A stretch of 64,000 bases of DNA from contig NZ_JTAM01000028.1 of assembly GCF_000812565.1 (NCBI RefSeq), positions 1 to 64,000 of the forward strand, in the 5' to 3' direction. Source of the stretch: Flammeovirga sp. OC4. Lineage in GTDB: Bacteria > Bacteroidota > Bacteroidia > Cytophagales > Flammeovirgaceae. The notes under the pieces were generated by a model that was not told the DNA's origin, made no database searches, and worked only from the letters and a program-made list of their open reading frames with translations. This document shows, piece by piece, positions 17,401-25,448 of this stretch. Each line of letters starts with the position of its first letter. Position 1 is the first letter of the stretch. The translations under genes were made by a program, and so were the position numbers.

Positions 17401-18913
17401 GATCAACTACTTCAAAGGTTATGAGAAAGCAGGTGGAATTGGTTATGGTGCAAACAGCTTCAGTACATTAACGAAGTTCAAAGCTCCATCAACAGGATTT
17501 AACTTATCTCACGTTTCTACTTGGTATGTACCAGCAGGAATGGCGAATGCTACATTGGAGATTGCGATCGGAATCGGTGATATTGACAATCCTACAATCT
17601 TACATGAGCAGTCTTTTGAAACAGAAACTGCAATTGATGATTTAGAAGGAGCTTTATTCACATTTGAATTAGAAAAATCTCTTCAGTTCCACCCAGGTGA
17701 AACAATTTACATGATCATCACTTATCCATTCGGTCCAGCAAGACCACAAGGTTTTGTAGAATCAGCGGAGACAATGTCAGATATCTCATACATTGAAGTA
17801 AATGGCGGATGGTTAGACGTAACAACTGACAGCAGATTCCCATTATTACTTTGGATGAATGCTTTACATCAGTCAGAAAGAATCACACCATGGGTTACTT
17901 TATCTTCATTCGAAGGAACAGTGGCACAAGGAGAATCTGTAGATGTTGATGTTACATTTACGCCAGCAAATGCACTTTCAACTTCAGAAAAAGCAGTATT
18001 CAAATTCATCAGCAACGATGTGAATGCTGAAGTGGAAGAAGTAACAGCAATGATGACATTAAACAATGCTCCTGAATTTGTTGACTTCCCTGCGAACATT
18101 GAAATGGATGAAGCAATGGATTCAACTTTCATGATCACTGCTATGGATTATGACGGTCATGCTTTCACATTCGAAGTAGATGAGCACATTCTTATCGACA
18201 GCAGTTATGTAAACAATGATACATTGTCAATTCAATTAGTAACAGACTATGAGAGTGCAGGTGATCATTCATTCAATATAACAGTAACAGATGAGCATGG
18301 TATTGCTACAACTTCGGCAATCAATGTAATGGTGAACGATGTAAACAGAGCTCCAATTGCAGTTGAGCAAGATACATTGTACTTAGAGCCTGGCGTATTG
18401 CCAACTTTCCTTGATCCATCAGAAATCTTCTCAGATGAAGACGGAGACGAGTTGACGTTTGGTATTGCTACTTCAGATGATGGTGTGGTAATGGCTAGCT
18501 TAACTCAAGGTCAATTTGCAATTTTAGGATTGATTGAAGGAGAAACAGAAGTAGCATTAATTGCAACCGATATTCACGGTGCATCAGTAATGACGATGTT
18601 ATATGTAATAGTTGAGGTAGAAGTACCAACATCAATTGATAAGGATTTTGTAAGTCAAACCAACTTAAGAAACTATCCTAATCCAGTACTTGGTGAAACT
18701 ACTTTCGCATTCAATATGATAAAGTCAGGTGATGTATCGATCAAGATATATAACATGAATGGAGTATTGGAACAAACAATTTCACTTGGTCAATTAGGTA
18801 GTGGAAATCATGAAGCTATCATTGATTTGTCATCGTTAATGACAGGAATGCATATCTACACTTTAACAGTAGACGGTAGTGTGGAAATGTATAATAAGTT
18901 GATCAAAAAATAA
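11402..18913 (+). CDS. Giant subtilisin-like serine protease (S8) with type IX secretion sorting domain
   Basis: 2503 residues, about 270 kDa. A signal peptide (1-27) is followed by a propeptide and an S8 peptidase domain with Asp211 (HDEGID), His266 (GHGTHVAG) and Ser443 (GTSMACPHVSG). Then come a fibronectin III-like domain, many beta-sandwich repeats of the HYDIN/choice-of-anchor D kind (for example VDFGSVQVGSEKELIIEVGN), and cadherin-like units near 2240-2400. The last 80 residues, starting at about 2420 with NLRNYPNPV, are a type A C-terminal sorting domain for the Por (type IX) system. Two long modules occur twice, near 1085 and 1520, and near 720 and 2020. The protein is probably released or held at the cell surface and degrades extracellular proteins (inference). 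Confidence 0.92.
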   Translation: MRNHLPKVLTVLICLLAAVFSTSVTYAQEPIVFSEGVAQGVIRVKFKEQTDARLQVTPMNGGIATLGIAAFDATAQQYEAQNMRRVFPYNAKFEHKLRKHGLHLWYQMEVSTSASIDAVVQSFSTLADVEMAEVIREKRLIEPDAKFTPITKDQIQALSETAPVNDPLLSKQWHYSNDGSDAAWTKGADINLFKAWETTMGTNNIIVSIHDEGIDVNHEDLKANLWINEAELNGVEGEDSDGNGYIDDIYGWNFASASGAIAPQGHGTHVAGTVAAVNNNGIGVAGVAGGDGENQGALLMSCQILGGPLIDVATSYIYAANNGAVISQNSWGYTSEGYFDQVVLDAIDYFIAEAGDYEGSPMKGGIVIFASGNNNHPGKWYPGYYEPCFTVASTNPQDQKADYSNYGDWIELSAPGGETSSALTNGVLSTLPGNDYGFYQGTSMACPHVSGIAALVLSHLGGETMTPNQLKAQLLTGVVSIEDQNPDYLGQLGSGRIDASFALRENEGIAPDSVASFEIAYEGFDHIALKWMTPADEDDGQASTFDIYYSEGEFDLETATVVKVNSASAIGDWNVRQIDGLKAETAYSFAIVAKDRWENAAPMSVVINGATNLGPKLSFSKSSMSITADVTTSTTASDEITFLNEEEGRLIYSLETRYKNHYPKTYSTISAGRMTEASKLGVQPSPRLEVMSLSDHTELEEFEKQYLEYCNPVFAPSFFIGDTDLSMPNTAATAFVAPEDGFNLTHIEFYLNTLTEGTTYAQIYQGNILSTATLKWQTELEPQDDDIHYFRLDEQLYFPEGEVFWIVLKVPAGNQYPLVIGEYNFSKEGQDKMFYSNDDGKSWSYLVDAVGDKTQAYLVSAISDNPSVGEFITLQPASGDIVGNSEQVITATVDASTLVNGSYNSVMFVESNDPEEPLKKINISTRVDGHKSDIKTLDIVDFGSVQVGSEKELIIEVGNYGYGIFKLANNVTQEGSEAFELSEKPYTFYSRKIGQIKIKYTPTQGGAETAKFVFTDATYGGSFEINVVASAIEPSKIELTPAEQTYTLGLGDTDEGVFTINNTGNYPLQYSIPVYDENVEEGVHRFGYSWELVTDNFVWEELDGQADVLDFTKQFKDDSFLDFIEVELGFDFPFYDTLVNKMHVSHVGMIALDTKDPVNGSWGKLLGADFTSNGYVAGLYMYTNIGLDTKFLYKRFGDRIVMEYKNLYTIASEDTYGESYKISYQIVLHADGNVEYRYQDVWGIRNSNSPFIGVESPDKKDGFYIYENSQQPEKLFTSKNSNVTIKVNHPGRKIARNLSSTSGVVPVGQSVDIAYDVVTEGLDEMRNTQNISIYTNDPVTPLAHFTLHADVTSGGEAVVTTTKDEIIFGDVFKTATPSSTVMFRNKGNKPISFTSAVVENGSFEVDKTSFTIDPRLSETVKVSFTATTTGAMSDNLIVTDELGTVYTFPITANVIHAPMISVDNSDRHFTLNAGEKDQLSIVVDNSEGEADLEVLPMGSHWLYEEKEVQAMSVIPTYSYAWKDNMKVLSGFEDPESPSYQLIDITKNGQKIEIELDDYWEPVKLPFTFKYYGIEYDSIYIGIHGQMSFNYYHGAPLGDKVWYPLEIPFAHDINNLVAPLWMAGGEDYYDETPTKGIWYYEDEEKFVVTYERFQHFGNILGGHATAETVFYKDGRIKMQYKTWNQTGVDFWNKWLTIGLENHDGTEGVMVNFYRSYIRDGLVIEYTPTEKTVIPAGESKTMNFAVDAEKLLDGNYKSTLRLISESPNNEEVEIPVHLTVNGVATLQWDKEVIDLGDILWSEGQQVEAILNTQNIGTKGLNLAEMKSIRGTNPRIEIWGYNRDWNGNPFGDPLWLNTAFFDPLWAPWPSLAPSEDLATRFTFTPTASGAFLDSMVVNDAMGLTDTVVVKANLILPPTMIVDADTIHTSSLDNEEVITETITISNVDGGSDLHYTVESEFVRAGFATSVFNKFNSEINTASLNASVIASQNTGIQTTQEFDDEINYFKGYEKAGGIGYGANSFSTLTKFKAPSTGFNLSHVSTWYVPAGMANATLEIAIGIGDIDNPTILHEQSFETETAIDDLEGALFTFELEKSLQFHPGETIYMIITYPFGPARPQGFVESAETMSDISYIEVNGGWLDVTTDSRFPLLLWMNALHQSERITPWVTLSSFEGTVAQGESVDVDVTFTPANALSTSEKAVFKFISNDVNAEVEEVTAMMTLNNAPEFVDFPANIEMDEAMDSTFMITAMDYDGHAFTFEVDEHILIDSSYVNNDTLSIQLVTDYESAGDHSFNITVTDEHGIATTSAINVMVNDVNRAPIAVEQDTLYLEPGVLPTFLDPSEIFSDEDGDELTFGIATSDDGVVMASLTQGQFAILGLIEGETEVALIATDIHGASVMTMLYVIVEVEVPTSIDKDFVSQTNLRNYPNPVLGETTFAFNMIKSGDVSIKIYNMNGVLEQTISLGQLGSGNHEAIIDLSSLMTGMHIYTLTVDGSVEMYNKLIKK

Positions 18914-18942
18914 TAGAATTAGAACGAAATTCACTTTTATGA

Positions 18943-18974
18943 AACCACCGGGTCAATGATCCGGTGGTTTTTTC
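18943..18974 (+). terminator. Intrinsic terminator of the giant protease gene
   Basis: AACCACCGG (18943-18951) pairs perfectly with CCGGTGGTT (18961-18969) followed by a T run, 30 bp after the stop. Confidence 0.92.
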
Positions 18975-19116
18975 TTTTATAGAATAAATATATAAATATC
19001 TAAAAATGAGATCTTTATGTTTTTATTTGAAATTTTATCGAAAAAAAATAACTCATTTGTAATAAATCTGAAAAAATGACTACTAACCCAATAAACAATC
19101 ACTAAAAATTACTATT

Positions 19117-19554
19117 ATGAGCATCTTTTCAAATCTCTATTCATCAATAAATACATTGAAAGCAAGTACTATTTTTCCTTTTCTATTTCATGACAGTATC
19201 GAAAAGAGAGGTTATCCATTTGAAGGAAACAGTGCTGAATTTCAATCATTAATCCATTCGATAACTGTAAAATACGGCATGAAAGTTATTCGAAAGAGAG
19301 AAAATGAAATCCAATTATTGATGGTAGGAAGTAATGTTATTCCTTCTTCTTCTTTTGAAGGTTTAATGTCTTCTCAGTGTCTGATCAAAATCAAAAGGCG
19401 AGTAAAAGAAGAAGAGTTAATTATATCCTCTTTCGAAACATTAATATCAGTATCTGACTCAGAGAAAAAGAGCTTTGATAGGGTCATTCAATGTAAACTC
19501 AATACATTTATGGCATACCTTCACCAAGAGAACAACACTAAAAGAGCAAACTAA
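19117..19554 (+). CDS. Unknown protein, first gene of an ECF sigma-factor operon
   Basis: 145 residues, not recognised. It has no signal peptide or membrane segment. The N-terminal half includes KASTIFPFLFHDSIEKRGY, and the C-terminal half is rich in Lys and Glu with alternating hydrophobic strands. Its stop codon overlaps the start of the sigma-factor gene (TAATG), so the two are translationally coupled. That coupling suggests a function linked to the sigma factor, such as a cytoplasmic sensor or modulator, but nothing in the sequence proves it. Confidence 0.7.
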   Translation: MSIFSNLYSSINTLKASTIFPFLFHDSIEKRGYPFEGNSAEFQSLIHSITVKYGMKVIRKRENEIQLLMVGSNVIPSSSFEGLMSSQCLIKIKRRVKEEELIISSFETLISVSDSEKKSFDRVIQCKLNTFMAYLHQENNTKRAN

Positions 19555-20045
19555 TGTCAGCTGAATTTTATGAGGAATATATAGAAAGCAACAAATCCAT
19601 CATTTATAAAATTTGTAGAGCTTATTCACATTCACAAGAGGAGTTTGAGGACTATTTTCAGGAAGTATGCTTGCAACTTTGGCGATCAAAAGAAAGTTAT
19701 CAACAACAGTCCAAGTTATCAACATGGGTGTATAGAGTATCTCTGAATACTTGCCTTTCTATGATCAAAAAAGAGCAGAAGAAAGTAAGTACTGTGGAGA
19801 TCAATGAGAAGATAGACCAAGTACATCAATTTTCTGAAAAAGAAGAACGCCTGGAAGAATTATATAGAGCAATCAGAATGTTGAAAGAAGTGGATAGAGC
19901 GATCATTCTACTTTATTTGGAAGAGCATTCTTATCAGGATATTGCCAGCATTATGGGTATTTCTTCTACTAATGTTGGAGCAAAAATAAACCGAATTAAA
20001 AAGCAATTAAAAGAAAATATGCAATGGAAGAAGAGTTTGACTTAA
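19554..20045 (+). CDS. RNA polymerase sigma factor, sigma-70 family (ECF type)
   Basis: A 163-residue alternative sigma factor with only regions 2 and 4. Region 2 (about 8-75) shows EEFEDYFQEVCLQLWRSKESY and STWVYRVSLNTCLSMIKKE. Region 4 (about 103-155) shows ELYRAIRMLKEVDRAIILLYLEEHSYQDIA followed by the helix-turn-helix GISSTNVGAKINRIKKQLKE. It overlaps the gene in front by one base and the membrane-protein gene behind by 22 bp, so the three are tightly coupled. No typical zinc-binding anti-sigma factor is adjacent; the membrane protein behind it takes that position. Confidence 0.9.
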   Translation: MSAEFYEEYIESNKSIIYKICRAYSHSQEEFEDYFQEVCLQLWRSKESYQQQSKLSTWVYRVSLNTCLSMIKKEQKKVSTVEINEKIDQVHQFSEKEERLEELYRAIRMLKEVDRAIILLYLEEHSYQDIASIMGISSTNVGAKINRIKKQLKENMQWKKSLT

Positions 20046-20668
20046 TCAAAGGAGTATGGGAAGAGGGGCATCAAACTTCTCCCGACTTAAAATCAGTAAA
20101 AGAAACCGCCAAAAAACATAAAAAAGAATCTATGAACTTGATCAATAAAATTGTAAATAAAACAAAGCTAGAATGGGTTATTACATGGGCCGTTATACTA
20201 TGTGTAGCTCTTTATTACGGAATCACTTCAAACAATTGGCTAGTTGTTGCTCTTGGAGTGTTGCCTGTAGCAGTTTATTTTCTGGATTATATGGTAAAGC
20301 TAAAGAAAGTAAGATCTTTTGATAGTTTAGATACCTTGAATTATTTGAAAAATGTGAAAGCCTATATTTTAAAAAGTTATCAACAACAAATAAAAATGCT
20401 GATCTATGGGTTACTTCCTTATTCTATGCTTTTTGGCTATTTCTTCGGAATTTCATTAGGCTTAGAATCTGAGGGAGATGACATAAGTAGATTATTTGTT
20501 TGGGATACCCTCACTCAACTTGTATCGGTATTTTCTATTATAGCCTTATCAATCATTTTTCTTTTGTTTAGAAAATTCACTCCTCCGGCAATGAATTATT
20601 GGATCAATAAATTTTATGGTAAAGACCTAAAGGGAATTGATGAAATGATTGAAGACTTAGAACGCTAA
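20024..20668 (+). CDS. Membrane protein of the ECF operon, possible anti-sigma factor
   Basis: 214 residues with a cytoplasmic N terminus of about 50 residues rich in Lys and Glu, then four predicted membrane segments at about 51-67, 72-90, 124-146 and 163-182. Its start lies 22 bp inside the sigma gene in another frame, so translation is coupled. Anti-sigma factors often have a short cytosolic domain that holds the sigma factor and a membrane part that senses the envelope, and this protein fits that plan. There is no recognisable anti-sigma domain, so the role is inferred from position only. Confidence 0.65.
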   Translation: MEEEFDLIKGVWEEGHQTSPDLKSVKETAKKHKKESMNLINKIVNKTKLEWVITWAVILCVALYYGITSNNWLVVALGVLPVAVYFLDYMVKLKKVRSFDSLDTLNYLKNVKAYILKSYQQQIKMLIYGLLPYSMLFGYFFGISLGLESEGDDISRLFVWDTLTQLVSVFSIIALSIIFLLFRKFTPPAMNYWINKFYGKDLKGIDEMIEDLER

Positions 20669-20680
20669 TATACAGTAAAC

Positions 20681-20720
20681 AAAAAGTGCCATTGAGGTTA
20701 AATTTCAATGGCACTTTTTT
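20681..20720. terminator. Bidirectional terminator between the ECF operon and the methyltransferase gene
   Basis: AAAAAGTGCCATTGA pairs with TCAATGGCACTTTTTT. It has an A run in front and a T run behind, and lies between convergent genes ending at 20668 and 20727. Confidence 0.88.
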
Positions 20721-20726
20721 GTGATT

Positions 20727-21335
20727 CTATATTTTAGTAGCGTCCACAATTAGTGAAGTATAATTGGGGTTTCCGTCTTTATTACGTTCATCAAATTGAA
20801 GAGATCTTCTGATTTTACCATGGCTTAAGCTCCAATCTGAAGTCACAAAATGTTTTTCTTCATCAAAATACTCTACAGGAGTGACCTTAAAACCAATTTC
20901 CTCTAACATTTTACCTAACGATTGATAATTATAAAGTACTTTATGATCATCAGCACCAATTCCATTTCCGCCAGGCTTTACAAAATCAATATACTTCTGA
21001 TCGACATGGTAGCCATCAGGGACTGCAATTCTTAAGGTTCCACCTTTTTGCAAAAACTTATAACAATTCTCTGCTGCTTTTGCTCCATCTTCTTGTGTAA
21101 GGTGTTCCCATACATGCTCACCCATGATGTTTTGTAAAGAGTCTTCTTTAAAATAAAAACGCCAATTGTCTTCTTTTAAAATGTTCAATCCAAAAATATC
21201 ACTTCCAATCCAGCCTTTATCTTGAATACCGGAACTTCCAACTACAAGCTTATAAGGTGCAGTTGATTTGAATACTTTGTATTTCAATTTCATAGATTCT
21301 ACAAATTGAATAACCGGTAGAGGGGCTTTAAACAT
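20727..21335 (-). CDS. SAM-dependent methyltransferase-like protein
   Basis: 202 residues. The pattern fits the predicted methyltransferase group COG4627: KLVVGSSGIQDKGWIGSD in place of the SAM loop, MGEHVWEHLTQEDG in the middle, then LQKGGTLRIAVPDGYH. The canonical GxGxG loop is weak, so the enzymatic activity and substrate are uncertain. Such proteins are often found in glycan gene clusters, but here it follows a helicase gene (gap 53 bp) on the same strand, probably as the last gene of that transcript. Confidence 0.7.
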   Translation of the reverse strand: MFKAPLPVIQFVESMKLKYKVFKSTAPYKLVVGSSGIQDKGWIGSDIFGLNILKEDNWRFYFKEDSLQNIMGEHVWEHLTQEDGAKAAENCYKFLQKGGTLRIAVPDGYHVDQKYIDFVKPGGNGIGADDHKVLYNYQSLGKMLEEIGFKVTPVEYFDEEKHFVTSDWSLSHGKIRRSLQFDERNKDGNPNYTSLIVDATKI

Positions 21336-21388
21336 GATATATTTTTTAATAGTAAATTTATTTTTGAAAGATAAAGTTTGAGATTTAA

Positions 21389-22798
21389 TTATTCAAAGAA
21401 TCGATCAGGATAATTCATTAAAAACAACTCTGATTTTGCTCTTGTGATAGCAGTATATTGCCAACGTAAGAAGTCGGTGTCTATCATATCATCTCTCAGA
21501 TAACCGATATCTACAAAGATGGCGTCCCACTGCCCACCTTGTGCTTTATGACAAGTCAATGCATAAGCAAACTTTACCTGAAGTGCATTGAGATATTCAT
21601 CTTCTTTCAATCTTTTCAATCGGATTTTAGGGCTCTCTATATCCGCATATTCTTCTATGACAGCATTATATAACTTTCTAGATTCTTCTCGTTCTAATTG
21701 GGGAGTAAATGAATGAAGTGTATCCAAGATTATTTTGGCTTCGACGGTAGGATGGTTTTCATAATCCAATAATCGGAACCTGATATCACAAAAACGGAAG
21801 CCATATTTTTCCTCAATATTTCCAACTCCAGCTACCTCAATAAATTCACCATTGGCCAAAAATCCGGCAGGGGAATCCTCATCCAGCCAGAAGTAGTTAT
21901 TTCTGACGACCATCAAATAATCTCCAGCATCCAGTTCTTCTTCTCGAAAATGAATTTGTCGTCTGATATATTGATTGTATTGTGTAGCAGCTCGATTGGA
22001 ACGGGTAATGATCACTGTATTTTCGACCCCATATTTATCATAACCATACAACAAACCGTCTTCCAAACGATCAGAACCCATCTTAAAAATATCTTTGAAA
22101 GAAGAGGTGTTGAATTGAATATCTGTGTTTTGAGCCAGACAGTTTCTTACTAAAGTAGCATTATATAAAATGCCGGATGTGGAAGCTTGTCGGACAACTT
22201 CAGTTAATTCGTGGCTAATAATGCTAAGACGAAATACATTTTGTAAATAGATTTCATCCAAGGCAGGGCTGATTTCTTGTTTTACCGGAGGAAGTTGTGC
22301 CGTATCGCCAATGAGAAAAAGTTTATTGTTGGATTTAGGATCTTCAAAAACATAATCTATAATGGATTTCAAAAGCCCCTCTCCTGCCGTATGCGGCTGA
22401 TCATCGATCATGGATGCTTCATCAATGATGTAGATCGTATTTTGAGCCTTATTTTTTTGTCTTTCAAACCTCAATAACCCCGTTTCCTTATCCTCTGTTT
22501 GTTTGTAGATGATACGATGCACCGTGTACGCTTTTCTTTTGGCATAAGAAGACATCACTTTGGCTGCTCTACCGGTCGGAGCCAACATCATCGTTTTATA
22601 AGAATAAAACCTTAATACATTCGCAAAAGCGGTTAACACAGAGGTTTTACCCGTACCTGCATAACCCTTTAATAAAAATGTATTTCGTCGGTTATTTTTT
22701 TCGAGTACAAACTGATCAAGAAGGTCAAAAAGTTGCTTCTGACCGTCCGTAGGCTCAAAAGGAAAAGACGCACTGATCCTTTCAGAAGGTGTGATCAT
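21389..22798 (-). CDS. RecD-like ATP-dependent DNA helicase (superfamily 1)
   Basis: 469 residues. Walker A is GYAGTGKT (45-52), Walker B/DEAD-like is IYIIDEASMID (about 117-127), and a Q-L-P-P motif follows in DTAQLPPV. The C-terminal UvrD_C_2 segment ALTCHKAQGGQWDAIFVD and WQYTAITRAKSELFL completes the SF1B fold. It is shorter than RecD of RecBCD and closer to RecD2/Dda-type stand-alone helicases. It begins 19 bp behind the ABC permease gene on the same strand. A role in DNA repair or replication restart is inferred from the family. Confidence 0.85.
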   Translation of the reverse strand: MITPSERISASFPFEPTDGQKQLFDLLDQFVLEKNNRRNTFLLKGYAGTGKTSVLTAFANVLRFYSYKTMMLAPTGRAAKVMSSYAKRKAYTVHRIIYKQTEDKETGLLRFERQKNKAQNTIYIIDEASMIDDQPHTAGEGLLKSIIDYVFEDPKSNNKLFLIGDTAQLPPVKQEISPALDEIYLQNVFRLSIISHELTEVVRQASTSGILYNATLVRNCLAQNTDIQFNTSSFKDIFKMGSDRLEDGLLYGYDKYGVENTVIITRSNRAATQYNQYIRRQIHFREEELDAGDYLMVVRNNYFWLDEDSPAGFLANGEFIEVAGVGNIEEKYGFRFCDIRFRLLDYENHPTVEAKIILDTLHSFTPQLEREESRKLYNAVIEEYADIESPKIRLKRLKEDEYLNALQVKFAYALTCHKAQGGQWDAIFVDIGYLRDDMIDTDFLRWQYTAITRAKSELFLMNYPDRFFE

Positions 22799-22817
22799 AA
22801 ATCTTAGGGGATAATAT

Positions 22818-24071
22818 TTACGCGGCTCTCATTGCTTCTACGGGGTCCATTTTAGCGGCAGAAATAGCAGGTGCTATACCTGAAATAATACCGATTAAAC
22901 CTGAGATAAGCATACCAATAATTAGGTTTGTAAAGTTAAGTGAAATCACGAATGTTTCAGTAGATAACAATGATAATAGTGAAACTAAGAACAGGCCACC
23001 TATACCGCCAAAGAAACTTAAGAACATAGATTCACATAAAAACTGTAATAGAATGAAGTAATTCTTAGCACCCAATGCCTTTTGAATACCAATTTGTGAG
23101 GTTCTTTCTTTTACAGAAACGAACATAATATTGGCAATACTAAAGCCACCTACAAGGATGGAGAAAAGACCAATAACCCCTCCTGCTAACTTCAAAGAAC
23201 CTGTAATACCATTGACAAATTCAACAATAGCATCTGTTCTGTTAAGAGCAAAATTATCCTCTTCCTTTGGTTTCAATCCTCTTTTTATTCTTAAAAGTCC
23301 ACGAAGTTCAGCTAGAATTTCACCCAAATCTTCGTCTTTATCATACCCTTTTGCAATGAGGTTGGCACTGATCCATCTCCCTTTAGAAGCATAAAGTTTA
23401 GTGAGTGCATTATAGGGGATAAAAATAATATCATCGTTGCTTGGTGTCGGAATAAAACTTTCCCCTTGTTTCTCAAAAATTCCTATGATTTGAAACTTTG
23501 TTCCTTTTGTTTTTATGATTTTACCAAGGCCATCTCCACGAGGAAAAAGCTGTTGTGCTACATCGCTACCAATAATTGCTTTTGGAGTACCTGCACTCAT
23601 CTCACTTTGAGTGAAGTAACGACCTTCACTGATAGGCATTGCATTGATTTTATTATACTCATAAGAGGCTCCAACAATTTTTCCATCTTCAAAAGAGTTA
23701 CTTCTGTAATTAATGGTGTTTCCTCTCTTAGACTCATAAATGGCTATTGATTGTACCCATTTTGCATTTTCCTGAATAAACTTCAGTTCACTTCTGTCTG
23801 GGTTAGGGCGTCTATAATATTTCCACCAAGGATAATCATTGCCATTTCCGAAAGAAAAAGGCCATTTTCCTATGTAAATCACATTATTACCGAACGAAGA
23901 AAGGCTACTTTGTATACCATTGTTAAGAGCATCAACCAAAGTAAAAATGGCAATAATAGCGAAGATGCCGACAGTTACACCAAGGAGAGAGAGGACTGTT
24001 CTAAGTATATTTTCTTTCAAAGCATGGACTGCAAATCGGAAACTTTCGAAAAAAAGTTTTATAAAAAGCAT
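22818..24071 (-). CDS. ABC transporter permease, MacB/FtsX type
   Basis: 417 residues with an N-terminal membrane helix (about 20-45, preceded by ENILRTVLSLLGVTVG), a large periplasmic MacB-PCD-type domain (about 50-280) and three C-terminal helices with the FtsX core VSVKERTSQIGIQKALGA. The end, ISAAKMDPVEAMRA, is diagnostic. Such permeases pair with a MacB-like ATPase for lipoprotein, peptide or drug export or mechanotransmission. No ATPase gene is adjacent, so the partner must lie elsewhere. It leads a minus-strand run with the helicase and the methyltransferase. Confidence 0.9.
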   Translation of the reverse strand: MLFIKLFFESFRFAVHALKENILRTVLSLLGVTVGIFAIIAIFTLVDALNNGIQSSLSSFGNNVIYIGKWPFSFGNGNDYPWWKYYRRPNPDRSELKFIQENAKWVQSIAIYESKRGNTINYRSNSFEDGKIVGASYEYNKINAMPISEGRYFTQSEMSAGTPKAIIGSDVAQQLFPRGDGLGKIIKTKGTKFQIIGIFEKQGESFIPTPSNDDIIFIPYNALTKLYASKGRWISANLIAKGYDKDEDLGEILAELRGLLRIKRGLKPKEEDNFALNRTDAIVEFVNGITGSLKLAGGVIGLFSILVGGFSIANIMFVSVKERTSQIGIQKALGAKNYFILLQFLCESMFLSFFGGIGGLFLVSLLSLLSTETFVISLNFTNLIIGMLISGLIGIISGIAPAISAAKMDPVEAMRAA

Positions 24072-24257
24072 GTTTTATAGAAAAAATGATGGAAAATTGA
24101 TGATAAAATCTCTATCTAAAAGATTGTTTGGAAATTATATAATCTTTATTTGTTAAATTTACCGTCTTGATTTTCAAGGTACGCATTTTGTGTGTATTGT
24201 GTAAAGTTAAGCGAATATTGATATTTACAGAAAGAAAATAATACGTAATTTCATTCC

Positions 24258-25304
24258 ATGAAGCTATCCCAATTCCAGTTTGATCTACCACAAGATCTCA
24301 TCGCTCAGTATCCTGAGGAAAATCGTGACGATGCACGTTTAATGGTTTTACACCGTAAAACAGGTGAAATCGAACACCGTAAGTTCAGAGACATCGTGGA
24401 ATACTTTGATGATGGAGATGTGTTGGTAATGAACGACACTAAGGTTTTCCCAGCTCGTCTTTATGGTAACAAGGAAAAGACAGGTGCTAAAATCGAAGTT
24501 TTCCTTCTTCGTGAACTCAATAAAGAATCTCACCTATGGGATGTATTGGTTGACCCTGCTCGTAAAATCCGTGTAGGTAACAAATTATACTTTGGAGATG
24601 GTAGTTTAGTAGCGGAAGTTATTGATAATACTACTTCAAGAGGTAGAACGATCCGTTTCTTAGTAGACGGTGAAGAAGAAGAATTTTATAGAACAATTGA
24701 GGAATTAGGTGAAACTCCAATTCCAAGAGATTTAGGCCGTGAAGCTGAGCCTTCAGACAAAGATCGTTACCAAACTATCTTTGCTTCTAAAAAAGGTGCA
24801 GTAGCAGCTCCATCAGCAGGTCTTCACTTTACGCCTCAAATCGCCAAAAGATTTGAAATCAAGAGCGTAGATATCACTCCTATTACATTGCACGTAGGTT
24901 TAGGTGCCTTTAGAGATGTAGATGTAGAGGATTTGACAAAACATAAAATGGATTCTGAGCACTACAGAGTAGGTGAAGAAACAGTAGAGATTGTAAACAA
25001 AGCATTAGAAAACAAGAAAAATGTTTGTGCTATCGGTACTACTGTTCTACGTTCTTTAGAAACTTCTGTATCAGCATCAAATTCTTTAAAAGGAAACGAA
25101 GGATGGACAGACAAATTTATCTTCCCTCCATACGATTTCAAGATTGTAAATTCGATGGTAACAGGTTTCCATAAGCCAAAATCTACATTATTAATGATGG
25201 CTACTGCATTTGGTGGTTATGATTTAGTAATGAGAGCTTACGAGGAAGCAATCAAAGAAAAATACCGTTTCTTAAGCTATGGAGACGCTATGTTGATTTT
25301 ATAA
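24258..25304 (+). CDS. queA: S-adenosylmethionine:tRNA ribosyltransferase-isomerase
   Basis: This 348-residue enzyme moves the ribosyl part of SAM to preQ1 in tRNA, giving epoxyqueuosine at wobble position 34 of the Asp, Asn, His and Tyr tRNAs. The start [19 protein letters not shown], the middle PSAGLHFT and the C-terminal [17 protein letters not shown] are typical. Length is normal for QueA. No other queuosine gene and no clear preQ1 riboswitch is seen in the 186-bp divergent region in front. Confidence 0.96.
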   Translation: MKLSQFQFDLPQDLIAQYPEENRDDARLMVLHRKTGEIEHRKFRDIVEYFDDGDVLVMNDTKVFPARLYGNKEKTGAKIEVFLLRELNKESHLWDVLVDPARKIRVGNKLYFGDGSLVAEVIDNTTSRGRTIRFLVDGEEEEFYRTIEELGETPIPRDLGREAEPSDKDRYQTIFASKKGAVAAPSAGLHFTPQIAKRFEIKSVDITPITLHVGLGAFRDVDVEDLTKHKMDSEHYRVGEETVEIVNKALENKKNVCAIGTTVLRSLETSVSASNSLKGNEGWTDKFIFPPYDFKIVNSMVTGFHKPKSTLLMMATAFGGYDLVMRAYEEAIKEKYRFLSYGDAMLIL

Positions 25305-25448
25305 TCAGCGTATTGATTTCTTTCCAAAAATCATATTTGTAAGGTTGTAGATCATCATGATCTATGACCTTATATTTCATGATTTGATAAAAAATGTAAA
25401 AAAAAATCAAAATAAGGGAAACCTTAATGATGTTAAACCGTATACGTA

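Noticed and set aside
23131-24156. A chain of plus-strand frames of 78-109 codons opposite the ABC permease gene
   Set aside because: They are antisense to the FtsX-type permease, whose motifs are intact, and none resembles a known protein.
24072-24257. preQ1 riboswitch in front of queA
   Set aside because: No compact stem with the C-rich loop and the A-rich tail of preQ1-I could be found; the gap reads as ordinary AT-rich divergent promoter DNA.
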